Shown here piece by piece: positions 19,623 through 27,704 of a stretch of 64,000 nucleotides of DNA. The DNA is from Acinetobacter genomosp. 15BJ (lineage in GTDB: Bacteria > Pseudomonadota > Gammaproteobacteria > Pseudomonadales > Moraxellaceae): positions 488,001 to 552,000 of the forward strand of contig NZ_KE007345.1 in assembly GCF_000400715.1 (NCBI RefSeq). The letters are read 5' to 3'. The notes under the pieces were generated by a model, which saw only the letters and a list, made by a program, of their open reading frames with translations, searched no databases and had not been told where the DNA came from. The stretch's first letter is position 1; each line of letters starts with the position of its first letter. Position numbers and translations under genes: made by a program.

Positions 19623-20819
19623 CTATTGCGCGCTGTTGCTCTGAACCAACTGTTGTATCACCCGATAGCTGGCTTTGATCCGCTCTTCATTGGGAAAATT
19701 GGTATTGGCTAACATGACAATTCCAATTTTTTGCTGCGGAATAAAGGCGGCATAAGCACCAAAACCATTACTTGAGCCTGTTTTATTAAAATAGGTCGCG
19801 GGTGTGGCAAGCTTCGGTTGTTTAATCGCTGTGATTGCATGACTTTCTAAAGCCATTTTGCTCGAGTTACCCTGTAAAAGTGTTTCAAGTGATACTGGAT
19901 AAGCATACTGTTCCCAGCCCAAACCTTGGGTCATTGCACCCACTTTAAAATAGCCCACATGAGTATTTTCAATCGCTTGGCGAAGTGGTTGTTTGAACTG
20001 CTGCGGATTGATTTGCGCATCGAGGAATTTCAGCATATCCGCACTGCTACTTTTCAGACCATAAGCTTCTGCATCAAACATACCTGGTGAAACACGCATG
20101 GCTTGATCCGCTTTGTATCCCCATGCATATTGCGGCATGTGCTGCTCAGGTACTCGAATAAAACTTTGTGTCATTCCCAATTGCGGCAGCAAGGTTTTTT
20201 CAATCAGTTCGCTATACGGTTTTTTCATTGCCAAGGCCGTGACATAGCCCATCAAACCAATACTTGGATTGGAATATTGGCGCGCAGCACCGACTTTGGT
20301 TTTTGCCTGCCAAGTCTGAAAATATTTCACCATCTCCTGTTGCTGCACTACCTCATCAGGGAATTGCAACGGAAAGCCACCTGCGCTATAAGTTCCGAGA
20401 TTTAATAATGTGGCACGATTGACCGCAGTATTTTTCAGTTCAGGAAAATATTTGGCAGGATGATCCGACAAAGATAGTTGTCCTTGTGCCTGTGCATAAC
20501 CGGCTAAAGTCGCATTAAAGGTCTTACTGACAGAGCCAAGTTCAAATAAAGTATTGCTGCTTACCGTTTGTTGGTTTTGCTTAGAGGCAAGCCCATAATT
20601 CACAAAGTAATGTTGACCATTCAAGGTCACAGCAACGGCCATACCTGGAATTTTATATTGTGCTAATAAAGGCTTAAATTGCTGGTCAACAATCGTTTGA
20701 ACTTGTTGCTCGGTCAAATTTCCAGCCCAAAGCGCCGAACCGCAGGACAATAGTCCTGTAAATAAAAATAGTTTTTTTAAAGTCATAGAAAAGGCTTTCG
20801 GCTGATTCATTGTGTGCAT
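19623..20819 (-). CDS. ADC-type class C (AmpC) beta-lactamase
   Basis: A periplasmic serine beta-lactamase that hydrolyses cephalosporins. The signal peptide ends near LWAG. All class C active-site motifs are present: SVSK with the nucleophilic Ser (about residues 96-99), the YSN motif with its Tyr (about 182-184) and KTG (about 346-348). The block LQFPDEV and the ending PNEERIKASY are typical of the Acinetobacter ADC family, but the protein differs clearly from the A. baumannii form as I remember it. No ampR-like LysR gene is adjacent and no ISAba1-like element lies upstream, so I expect low constitutive expression. The start could also be ATG 20810 or the Met of MTLKKLF. Confidence 0.9.
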   Translation of the reverse strand: MHTMNQPKAFSMTLKKLFLFTGLLSCGSALWAGNLTEQQVQTIVDQQFKPLLAQYKIPGMAVAVTLNGQHYFVNYGLASKQNQQTVSSNTLFELGSVSKTFNATLAGYAQAQGQLSLSDHPAKYFPELKNTAVNRATLLNLGTYSAGGFPLQFPDEVVQQQEMVKYFQTWQAKTKVGAARQYSNPSIGLMGYVTALAMKKPYSELIEKTLLPQLGMTQSFIRVPEQHMPQYAWGYKADQAMRVSPGMFDAEAYGLKSSSADMLKFLDAQINPQQFKQPLRQAIENTHVGYFKVGAMTQGLGWEQYAYPVSLETLLQGNSSKMALESHAITAIKQPKLATPATYFNKTGSSNGFGAYAAFIPQQKIGIVMLANTNFPNEERIKASYRVIQQLVQSNSAQ

Positions 20820-20835
20820 CACTTGAAGTTAAAAT

Positions 20836-21999
20836 TTAATTAGCATGAAGTTTAAGTAGTTTGGCTTTCAGTCCATCTTCGATCACCCAGATCGAACCAT
20901 CTTGCGCTTGATGTAGGCCGCGAATTCGTTGTTTCATCTCAAGTCGTTGAACTTCTTGGACAGGCTTAGCAGCTAAATCAACCACTACAATTGCTTTAGA
21001 AGACAACCCTCCAATCAATGCTTTGTGTTGCCACAAAGGAAACTGCTGACCTGAATAAATGATCAAGCTAGACGGTGAGATCACAGGTGTCCAATCGATC
21101 TCAGGGGCTTTAAATTCTGGACGGGTATGATGATCAGGAATAGGCAAACCTGAATAATGGTCACCATTCGAAACCGTTGGATAGCCATAGTTTTCCCCTC
21201 TCACAATACGGTTTAATTCATCGCCACCTTTGGGTCCCATTTCAACTACCCACAGTTGCCCCTGTTCATCGAAGGCCATTCCCAGTGGATTACGATGGCC
21301 CAATGACCAAATCTCCGCAGTTACACCACTTTGCTGATAAAACGGATTGTCTGCTACAGCCGTTCCATCTGCATTTAAACGCAGAATCTTACCGAGATTA
21401 CTTTTTAAATCCTGTGCCGGATCAAACTTCTGACGTTCACCCGAACTGACCCACAGTTTGCCATCTGGGCCAAACTGCATGCGATGACCATAATGACCTT
21501 GCCCTGACACTTTTGGCACTTGTTGCCAGATGGTTTTTAAATCCGTGAGCTTGGGTTGCTTAGGATCAGATAAATCCAGTTTCGCATGTGCAATCTCCGC
21601 ACCATACCCCCCCTGACCTTTGCGGGCATAACTCAAATATATTTCGTGATTCTGCTGAAAATCAGGATGCAAAATCACATCACCTAAACCACCTTGCCCA
21701 CCATAGCTAACAGTTGGAACACCAGCAACATTGATACTGCTCTTGGTTTGGGGATCAAATAATTTTAATTGCCCTTTGCGCTCAGTAATCAACAACCGTT
21801 GGTCTGGCAAACTTGCAATCGCCCATGGCTCATCAAATTCAGCGACGGTCTCAATCCGATACTTTTGTGCAATGCGCTGGCTTGACGCCTGTTGTGCTGT
21901 CGTCTGTTCTGGCGTTTTGGAGTTGCTTTCATTGGCACCACATGCAGCCAGCAATAAAATGCCGCTATATAGCCAAGGTGTCATCCACAGTTTATTCAT
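20836..21999 (-). CDS. PQQ-dependent sugar dehydrogenase family lipoprotein
   Basis: A 387-residue six-bladed beta-propeller protein of the soluble glucose/aldose dehydrogenase group (YliI-like). The signal peptide ends in LLLAACG, a lipobox. Characteristic segments are EFDEPWAIASLPD, ERKGQLKLF, GLGDVILHPDF, HGHRNPLG-like GHRNPLGMAF (about residue 235) and KGGDELNRI. These line the PQQ and calcium site in relatives. It probably oxidises aldose sugars in the periplasm, but the true electron acceptor and substrate are not visible. It is 14 bp upstream of the beta-lactamase gene on the same strand. Confidence 0.85.
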   Translation of the reverse strand: MNKLWMTPWLYSGILLLAACGANESNSKTPEQTTAQQASSQRIAQKYRIETVAEFDEPWAIASLPDQRLLITERKGQLKLFDPQTKSSINVAGVPTVSYGGQGGLGDVILHPDFQQNHEIYLSYARKGQGGYGAEIAHAKLDLSDPKQPKLTDLKTIWQQVPKVSGQGHYGHRMQFGPDGKLWVSSGERQKFDPAQDLKSNLGKILRLNADGTAVADNPFYQQSGVTAEIWSLGHRNPLGMAFDEQGQLWVVEMGPKGGDELNRIVRGENYGYPTVSNGDHYSGLPIPDHHTRPEFKAPEIDWTPVISPSSLIIYSGQQFPLWQHKALIGGLSSKAIVVVDLAAKPVQEVQRLEMKQRIRGLHQAQDGSIWVIEDGLKAKLLKLHAN

Positions 22000-22105
22000 T
22001 GCTTATCTCCCTGTTTATCCTTCATCTTAGGGGACATCGCTAATAAAAATACTGTAAAAGTGTTGTTTTTATGATCATCATGTCTTATTGATTTACTAGA
22101 CGCGA

Positions 22106-22558
22106 TTAACGTATCCAACGCACAATATAATCTTCAATTTGTTCTTCATCGATTTCAGTTTCTGAAATACAACGCCCTGCAGCGGACTTCTTTGCCTTGA
22201 TCACACTTTGACGTGAACCTGTATTGAGGTAATGCCAAGAAGGTAAATTCTTACCTTCACTTAATCGACGGTAGGCACAACTCGGTGGCAACCAAGAAAT
22301 CGTGCTGAGCCGCTCAGGAGTAAGTTGGATACAATCAGGCACTTGCTGCTGTCGGTTAGGATAATCGGAACAACGCGCGGTGTTACAGTCCAGTAATTTA
22401 CATGCCACTTTGGTATACGCAACCTCGGCTGTTTCTTCGTCTTCTAACTTGACCAAACAACATAAACCACAACCATCACACAATGCTTCCCACTCCGCGT
22501 TGCTGAGCTGATCAAGCGGATAGTGTTTCCAAAAGTTGGGACGCAGTTCGACGGACAT
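22106..22558 (-). CDS. YcgN family cysteine-cluster protein (UPF0260)
   Basis: A 150-residue cytoplasmic protein with a cysteine-rich segment. CDGCGLCC (about residues 28-35) is followed by two more Cys in VACKLLDC, one in ARC and one in VPDC, a pattern that suggests metal or iron-sulfur binding. The surrounding SNAEWEALCDGCG and IQLTPERLSTISWLPPSCAYR match the UPF0260/YcgN family. The function is unknown. It stands alone, between the PQQ dehydrogenase gene and a small plus-strand gene. Confidence 0.87.
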   Translation of the reverse strand: MSVELRPNFWKHYPLDQLSNAEWEALCDGCGLCCLVKLEDEETAEVAYTKVACKLLDCNTARCSDYPNRQQQVPDCIQLTPERLSTISWLPPSCAYRRLSEGKNLPSWHYLNTGSRQSVIKAKKSAAGRCISETEIDEEQIEDYIVRWIR

Positions 22559-22745
22559 ACAGAGGTTTCAATACTAAAAATGAGCTTTCTATTATAGCAT
22601 TCATCTTTGCTTTGCTGGCTTCAATCTCTTTTAATTGATTTAACACTTCTTTAAGTATTAAACATTTAAACCACATAAACACCACATTTTGTGCAAAAAA
22701 GCCGCGTTATAGTAAAAAAATAATGAAAAAATAGGAGGACACAAC

Positions 22746-22904
22746 ATGTTTCGTTGGGCCATTATTTTTGCAGTCATTGCATTAATCGCCAGCTTATTAG
22801 GTTTCGGTGGAGTAGCAGGGTTATCCAAAGACTTTGCTGTGATTTTACTGGTAGTTGCCGCAATTTTGGCGATCGTCGGCTTCTTATCAAGAGGCAAAGT
22901 TTAG
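22746..22904 (+). CDS. DUF1328 family small membrane protein
   Basis: A 52-residue protein: a short [20 protein letters not shown] start, then [11 protein letters not shown], then [16 protein letters not shown] and a basic end. This two-helix, glycine-hinged design is the DUF1328 (YtjA-like) family of small inner-membrane proteins of unknown role. A good ribosome-binding site (AGGAGG region, 22733-22738) lies just upstream. It has its own terminator, so it is a self-contained small gene. Confidence 0.85.
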   Translation: MFRWAIIFAVIALIASLLGFGGVAGLSKDFAVILLVVAAILAIVGFLSRGKV

Positions 22905-22930
22905 TTCAATACTCACATCGCGAAAACATA

Positions 22931-22960
22931 AAAAGAAGAATCTTTGATTCTTCTTTTTTT
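22931..22960 (+). terminator. Terminator after the DUF1328 gene
   Basis: A stem of about 12 bp (22931-22942 with 22946-22957), AT-rich, with a T-run. It lies 26 bp after the stop codon. Confidence 0.8.
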
Positions 22961-23069
22961 ATTACTGAAAGTCATGATAGACACTGCATTTCTCATTTTG
23001 CTATATCACTCATTTTACTTTTTTATGCTTTAATCAATGCATTCTAAAAATACAGATCAGGATTAAACA

Positions 23070-23807
23070 ATGAGCTTCCCGATTAACACACGTGAAATTG
23101 AATATACCGCTCCGGATGGTCAACGCCTAATTGGTTATTTTGCTGCTCCTGCACTTGATATGCCCGTTGCTGGCGTGATTGTGGCGCCTGAATGGTGGGG
23201 TCGCAATGCTTATACCGAGCAACGTGCCCGTGAACTTGCAGAACATGGTTTTGCCGCTCTCGCCATTGATATGTATGGTGATAAAAAAGTTACAACCAGT
23301 GTGCCACAAGCCTCTGAATGGATGAATCAAACTTTTGAGCATGCGGATACCATTGTTGACCGTGCTCAAGCAGGCTTAAATACTTTAGCGGCTCAAACTG
23401 AAGTCAATGCCGACAAATTGGCAGCGGTTGGTTTCTGCTATGGCGGTAAAGTGGTACTAGATTTGGCGCGTTCAGGTGCTGATATCAAAGCCGTTGCCAC
23501 GTTCCATGCGATATTAAGTCCGAAAGCCCCTGCTGAAAAAGGCAAAGTTAAAGCCGAGATTTTAGTCCTGCATGGTGAACTCGATAGCATGGTGACCTTG
23601 GATAATGTGGCCAGCTTCCGTCAGGAAATGCACGATGCTGCTGTTGATCATGAGGTGATTATTTTTGAAGATGCCAAGCATGGTTTTAGTAACCCTCTTG
23701 CAGATGAGCGTGCCAAGGCCAACAATGTTGACTTAGGCTATAACGCGGAAGCAGAACATCAAAGTCTTGAAGCGATGTATGAGCTGTTAGATAAACATTT
23801 AAAGTGA
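23070..23807 (+). CDS. Dienelactone hydrolase family protein
   Basis: A 245-residue alpha/beta hydrolase. The catalytic nucleophile is Cys in GFCYGGK (about residues 122-128), the acid is probably Asp in GELDSMV (about residue 172) and the His is in KHGFSNP (about 209). This Cys-Asp-His triad is the dienelactone-hydrolase signature. Classic members open dienelactone rings in the chlorocatechol pathway. No aromatic-degradation genes are nearby, so this is more likely a general carboxymethylene-butenolidase-like esterase. It has its own gap on both sides. Confidence 0.87.
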   Translation: MSFPINTREIEYTAPDGQRLIGYFAAPALDMPVAGVIVAPEWWGRNAYTEQRARELAEHGFAALAIDMYGDKKVTTSVPQASEWMNQTFEHADTIVDRAQAGLNTLAAQTEVNADKLAAVGFCYGGKVVLDLARSGADIKAVATFHAILSPKAPAEKGKVKAEILVLHGELDSMVTLDNVASFRQEMHDAAVDHEVIIFEDAKHGFSNPLADERAKANNVDLGYNAEAEHQSLEAMYELLDKHLK

Positions 23808-23859
23808 TTTGAAAAGACGATCTCTAAAAACCCCATCTATACGGAATTGAGAGAATATA

Positions 23860-24010
23860 TCGTTTGTTTAAATCCTAGAAAATTTCTACTCGTGCAAGGC
23901 GACATGGATGTCGCCCGTTGAACAGCATTACATGGACCTAATGTCAGTTCAACAAATGCTTTGGTTACTTTTACCCCGCCAAAAGTAAGGCATCGCCTGC
24001 ACGTAAATAT
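23860..24010. repeat. Structured intergenic element with three successive inverted repeats
   Basis: The gap of 377 bp between the dienelactone hydrolase gene and mutY has no credible gene. It contains three close inverted repeats: 23898-23905 with 23908-23915 (8 bp, 2-base loop), 23917-23923 with 23947-23953 (7 bp), and 23965-23972 with 23981-23988 (8 bp around an 8-base C-rich loop). A 61-residue minus-strand frame crosses it but looks like a by-product. I infer a REP-like or degraded mobile repeat. Copy number elsewhere cannot be seen here. Confidence 0.5.
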
Positions 24011-24184
24011 ATAAACTTTCAAAAAATGGGGCAGTGCAAACTTAACGGAGTCTTACCAAATGCTCATCGAATTTCAAACCATGTCTTTGACAACCTGTGC
24101 CTCGTTTATGTTCCAATCGAATTTTAACGCCTAAAAAAACCTATTTCCGCTATACTACGCCTCTGCTTTTTACTGTTCTGATTC

Positions 24185-25222
24185 ATGTCTGATTTCTCAT
24201 TTTCTGATGCACTACTTACATGGTTCGACCAACACGGTCGTCACGACCTACCATGGCAAGTGGTCGATGATCCCTACAAAGTCTGGGTCTCAGAAATCAT
24301 GCTGCAACAGACGCAAGTCAAAACAGTACTGCAATATTTCGACCGTTTTATTGAACGCTTCCCGACCGTAGAAACCCTAGGAAGAGCCAGTTGGGATGAT
24401 GTCGCGCCTTATTGGGCAGGTCTCGGCTACTATGCCCGTGCACGCAATCTACATAAAGCAGCAGGCATTGTCAGTCACCAAGGGAAATTTCCAGAAACAC
24501 TAGAACAATGGATTGACCTACCAGGCATTGGCCGCTCCACCGCTGGTGCGCTCATGTCACTTGGCTTACGTCAATATGGCGTAATTATGGATGGTAACGT
24601 GAAACGTGTATTGGCTCGTTTCCTCGCCATCGAAGATGATCTATCCAAGCCACAACATGAACGGGCACTCTGGCAAATTGCGGAAGATCTCTGCCCAGAA
24701 ACACGCAATCATGATTACACCCAGGCGATCATGGATTTAGGGGCAACCGTGTGTACCCCGAAAAAGCCGCTATGCTTATACTGTCCAATGCAGCAACACT
24801 GCCAAGCCTATCAACAAGGCATGGAACAGGAACTTCCTTTCAAAAAAGCCAAGAAACCCGTTCCTGTCAAAACAGCCAATGTACTCCTGATCCAATCTGG
24901 AGATGAATGGCTGTGGCAACAACGTGAGGCACATGGCCTATGGGGAGGATTGTATTGCCTTCCAATCATTGAACAAGCAACCGAATTACAACAGATTGAA
25001 CAACACTTCAAACTAAAAGCTCAAGTATCATCATTGCAGATTAGCCATAGCTTTACTCACTTCACTTGGTTACTGCATGAAAAACTGTTCCACGTGGAAC
25101 ACGATCAAAAAGAACAGTTGAGTATCGAATTAAATGGCATATGGCTAAGCCCAGAAAATGCGATTGCCAAAGGCATTCCAACAGCCATGAAAAAATTGAT
25201 TACAGCCAAACAAAAGGCTTAA
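24185..25222 (+). CDS. mutY: Adenine DNA glycosylase
   Basis: Removes adenine mispaired with 8-oxoguanine. The catalytic Glu lies in SEIMLQQTQV (about residues 36-45). The helix-hairpin-helix is LPGIGRSTAGALMSLG (about 112-127), and the Asp is in IMDGNVKRVLAR. The [4Fe-4S] cluster pattern C-X6-C-X2-C-X5-C is intact (CTPKKPLC-LYC-PMQQHC, about 193-210). The C-terminal NUDIX-like domain recognises 8-oxoG. A TATACT -10-like element is at 24151-24156. A perfect 16-bp palindrome resembling parS is embedded near the 3' end. Confidence 0.96.
   Translation: MSDFSFSDALLTWFDQHGRHDLPWQVVDDPYKVWVSEIMLQQTQVKTVLQYFDRFIERFPTVETLGRASWDDVAPYWAGLGYYARARNLHKAAGIVSHQGKFPETLEQWIDLPGIGRSTAGALMSLGLRQYGVIMDGNVKRVLARFLAIEDDLSKPQHERALWQIAEDLCPETRNHDYTQAIMDLGATVCTPKKPLCLYCPMQQHCQAYQQGMEQELPFKKAKKPVPVKTANVLLIQSGDEWLWQQREAHGLWGGLYCLPIIEQATELQQIEQHFKLKAQVSSLQISHSFTHFTWLLHEKLFHVEHDQKEQLSIELNGIWLSPENAIAKGIPTAMKKLITAKQKA
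25086..25101. other. Putative parS (ParB-binding) site inside mutY
   Basis: The 16-bp perfect palindrome TGTTCCACGTGGAACA matches the parS consensus as known in Pseudomonas (GTTCCACGTGGAAC core). It encodes LFHVEHD within MutY, so the site is overlaid on coding sequence. I scanned the other CACGTG cores I noticed in the window, and none keeps the GTTC/GAAC flanks. Chromosomal parS sites usually cluster near oriC, so this suggests an origin-proximal location. That is an inference. Confidence 0.8.
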
Positions 25223-25259
25223 CGCCGCAAACGCTGTATATCAAACGCAAGGAGTTTAT

Positions 25260-25796
25260 GTGCGTCATTCGATTTCCTATACCGTTGTTGGCGTGTTGAT
25301 GGTTCTACTTTCAGCATGTACCACTGCCCCCCCAAAACCAACGCCCTTGCCCAACGCGCAGGTAAATAAACTCAAAATGATGCGTTTAGACAGTCGCCTG
25401 CCAGTCCCAGTTAAAGGCGTGAGTCGAAACGAATTACGCGATACTTGGGGTGCGGCACGTAGTCAAGGTCGTAGCCATGAAGGTATCGATATCATGGCAG
25501 AGCGTGGTACGAAAGTGTATAGTGCGACCGAAGGCTTAGTTGCTGATTTACGTAATAATAATTTAGGCGGCAAAGTCATCTGGATTATTGGGCCAGCAGG
25601 CTCTTGGCATTATTATGCGCATCTGGATGGTCATAAGCGCGGCCTCAATGTTGGCGACTATGTGCGTAAAGGTGATCTGATCGGTTATGTGGGAAATACC
25701 GGCAATGCTCGTTATACCTCTCCGCATTTACACTACGGAATTTATTTAAATGGCAAAGGGCGTGGTGCAGTCAATCCATACCCGTATTTACGTTAG
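25260..25796 (+). CDS. M23 family (LytM-type) peptidase lipoprotein
   Basis: A 178-residue lipoprotein with the lipobox LLSACT (Cys about residue 20), anchoring it to a membrane in the periplasm. The peptidase part keeps HEGID (H-x3-D, about residues 74-78) and the paired His in SPHLHYGIYL (about 156-165), the zinc ligands of active LytM peptidases. It may therefore cleave peptidoglycan cross-links rather than being an inactive regulator. The start is GTG at 25260, placed by the GGAG at 25251-25254. The ATG two bases earlier is out of frame. Confidence 0.88.
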   Translation: MRHSISYTVVGVLMVLLSACTTAPPKPTPLPNAQVNKLKMMRLDSRLPVPVKGVSRNELRDTWGAARSQGRSHEGIDIMAERGTKVYSATEGLVADLRNNNLGGKVIWIIGPAGSWHYYAHLDGHKRGLNVGDYVRKGDLIGYVGNTGNARYTSPHLHYGIYLNGKGRGAVNPYPYLR

Positions 25797-25805
25797 GAAT
25801 CTACA

Positions 25806-26051
25806 ATGTCAGAAGCATTGATTGAACGTCTGGTTGAATTTGCAGAGTCTGGAAATCAGCAAAAAATCGTCATGGGTGGTACCAGCTATCAAGGTTGGAT
25901 CATGGAAATTACCGAAGATGCTTTGTTGATTAGTACAGGCTTTGCCGATAAATCAGGTAAAGACTTTTGGCTTAAGTTTACTGATTTAAATAGCGCAGAA
26001 CTGTATTATTGGGATACTCGCCCAAATGAATGGGTGGCATTCCAACTTTAA
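25806..26051 (+). CDS. Small conserved protein of unknown function
   Basis: An 81-residue acidic, soluble protein that I do not recognise from a named family. It starts 9 bp after the M23 peptidase stop and ends 36 bp before tag, so it is probably in the same transcript. The composition alternates charged and beta-forming residues (IVMGGTSYQGWIMEITEDALLIS), suggesting a small barrel or sandwich fold. There is no signal peptide or cysteine. The in-operon position and intact frame support a real gene, but no function is claimed. Confidence 0.75.
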   Translation: MSEALIERLVEFAESGNQQKIVMGGTSYQGWIMEITEDALLISTGFADKSGKDFWLKFTDLNSAELYYWDTRPNEWVAFQL

Positions 26052-26087
26052 ATTATACTGTTCAAATAACAACAAGGAGCATCAAAT

Positions 26088-26642
26088 ATGTCAACTCAAC
26101 GCTGTGGCTGGTGCTCCGATGATCCCCTCTATATTGCCTACCATGATCAGGAATGGGGCAAGCCGCAACATGATGAGGCCCACTTGTTTGAAATGCTCTG
26201 TCTGGAAGGACAGCAAGCAGGACTTTCTTGGATCACGGTACTGAAAAAACGCGAACACTACCGCTCACATTTCTTTCAACATTCCATCGCAGACGTCGCA
26301 GCACTCACCGATGATCAACTCGAACTTAAACTCAGTGATGCAGGTTTAATTCGTCATATCGGCAAACTCAAAGCCATCCGCGACAATGCCATTGCTTGGC
26401 TCAAGCTTAAGGATGAAGTCGAAGATGTCCCTGCTTGGTTATGGAGTTTTGTCGAACATCAAACTGAAAATAATGATGTGGCGAATTACCGCGAAGCACC
26501 TGCACAAACTGAGCTTAGCCAAAAACTATCCAAAACCCTAAAAAAACGTGGCTTTAAATTTGTGGGCCCGACCACCTGCTACGCTTTTATGCAAGCGGTT
26601 GGTATGGTCAATGACCACGAAAATGATTGCCAATTTAAATAA
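26088..26642 (+). CDS. tag: DNA-3-methyladenine glycosylase I
   Basis: A base-excision repair enzyme that releases 3-methyladenine. The 184-residue sequence keeps the zinc-binding residues, Cys near the N-terminus (QRCGWC) with the His in YHDQEWG, and HENDC at the C-terminus (zinc His/Cys). The catalytic-pocket block LFEMLCLEGQQAGLSWITVLKKR (partial) and GRFVGPTTCY-like KFVGPTTCYAFMQA are also present. It is the second DNA glycosylase in this stretch after mutY, though they are not adjacent. Confidence 0.94.
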   Translation: MSTQRCGWCSDDPLYIAYHDQEWGKPQHDEAHLFEMLCLEGQQAGLSWITVLKKREHYRSHFFQHSIADVAALTDDQLELKLSDAGLIRHIGKLKAIRDNAIAWLKLKDEVEDVPAWLWSFVEHQTENNDVANYREAPAQTELSQKLSKTLKKRGFKFVGPTTCYAFMQAVGMVNDHENDCQFK

Positions 26643-26678
26643 CAAATCATCATCGATTTTCCTTGAATGGGAGTTCCA

Positions 26679-27704
26679 ATGAGCAATAATCAAATTCGCG
26701 CTTATGCTGCAATGCAAGCAGGTGAGCAAGTGGTGCCGTACCAATTTGATGCGGGAGAATTACAAGCCCATCAAGTTGAAGTCAAAGTTGAATATTGTGG
26801 TCTGTGCCACTCCGATCTATCTGTGATTAATAATGAGTGGCAATCATCGGTTTACCCTGCGGTGGCTGGACATGAAATCATTGGCACTATCATTGCACTA
26901 GGATCAGAAGCCAAAGGACTACGCGTCGGTCAACGTGTTGGCATTGGCTGGACTGCTGAAACCTGTCAAGCCTGTGATCCTTGTATTGGGGGTAATCAAG
27001 TCCTATGTACAGGTGAAAAGAAAGCAACCATTATTGGGCATGCAGGCGGTTTTGCCGATAAAGTCCGTGCAGGTTGGCAATGGGTCATTCCCCTACCAGA
27101 CGATTTAGACCCTGAAAGTGCTGGCCCACTGCTCTGTGGCGGCATCACGGTATTTGATCCTTTACTGAAACACAAAATCCAAGCCACACATCATGTTGGT
27201 GTGATTGGTATTGGTGGTTTAGGCCATATCGCGATTAAGTTACTCAAAGCATGGGGCTGTGAAATTACGGCTTTCAGCTCTAACCCAGATAAATCTGAGG
27301 AACTCAAAGCCATGGGTGCCGATCACGTGGTCAATAGCCGTGATGCGCAAGCCATCAAAGCACAACGTGGCAAGTTTGATTTATTACTGAGTACGGTCAA
27401 TGTCACCCTAAACTGGCAAGCCTATCTCAATACTTTGGCCCCAAAAGGTAGTCTACATTTCCTAGGTGTGACTTTGGAACCGATCCCTGTTTCTGTCGGT
27501 GCCATCATGGGTGGTGCCAAATCTGTCACCTCATCACCAACGGGCTCACCGTTAGCCCTGCGCCAACTTTTACAATTCGCTGCGCGCAAAAATATCGCAC
27601 CACAGGTTGAATTATTTCCAATGTCACAGCTGAATGAAGCGATTGAACGACTGCATTCAGGCCAAGCACGTTATCGCATCGTACTCAAAGCAGACTTCGA
27701 CTAA
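26679..27704 (+). CDS. Zinc-dependent NAD(P) alcohol dehydrogenase (CAD/YahK-like)
   Basis: A 341-residue medium-chain dehydrogenase. Catalytic-zinc ligands are in CGLCHSD and GHE (Cys about 37, His about 64). The structural-zinc cluster is C-x2-C-x2-C-x7-C ([15 protein letters not shown]). The Rossmann motif is [10 protein letters not shown]. The sequence resembles the cinnamyl-alcohol-dehydrogenase group, which reduces aldehydes with NADPH. The frame extends upstream to an ATG at 26667, but GGAG at 26670-26673 places the start at ATG 26679. The 3' end overlaps the converging MocR gene by 4 bp. Confidence 0.9.
   Translation: MSNNQIRAYAAMQAGEQVVPYQFDAGELQAHQVEVKVEYCGLCHSDLSVINNEWQSSVYPAVAGHEIIGTIIALGSEAKGLRVGQRVGIGWTAETCQACDPCIGGNQVLCTGEKKATIIGHAGGFADKVRAGWQWVIPLPDDLDPESAGPLLCGGITVFDPLLKHKIQATHHVGVIGIGGLGHIAIKLLKAWGCEITAFSSNPDKSEELKAMGADHVVNSRDAQAIKAQRGKFDLLLSTVNVTLNWQAYLNTLAPKGSLHFLGVTLEPIPVSVGAIMGGAKSVTSSPTGSPLALRQLLQFAARKNIAPQVELFPMSQLNEAIERLHSGQARYRIVLKADFD

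Noticed and set aside
23837..24022. 61-residue minus-strand frame as a real gene
   Set aside because: It runs through three hairpins, has no ribosome-binding site that I can defend and no recognisable domain. A structured repeat explains it better.
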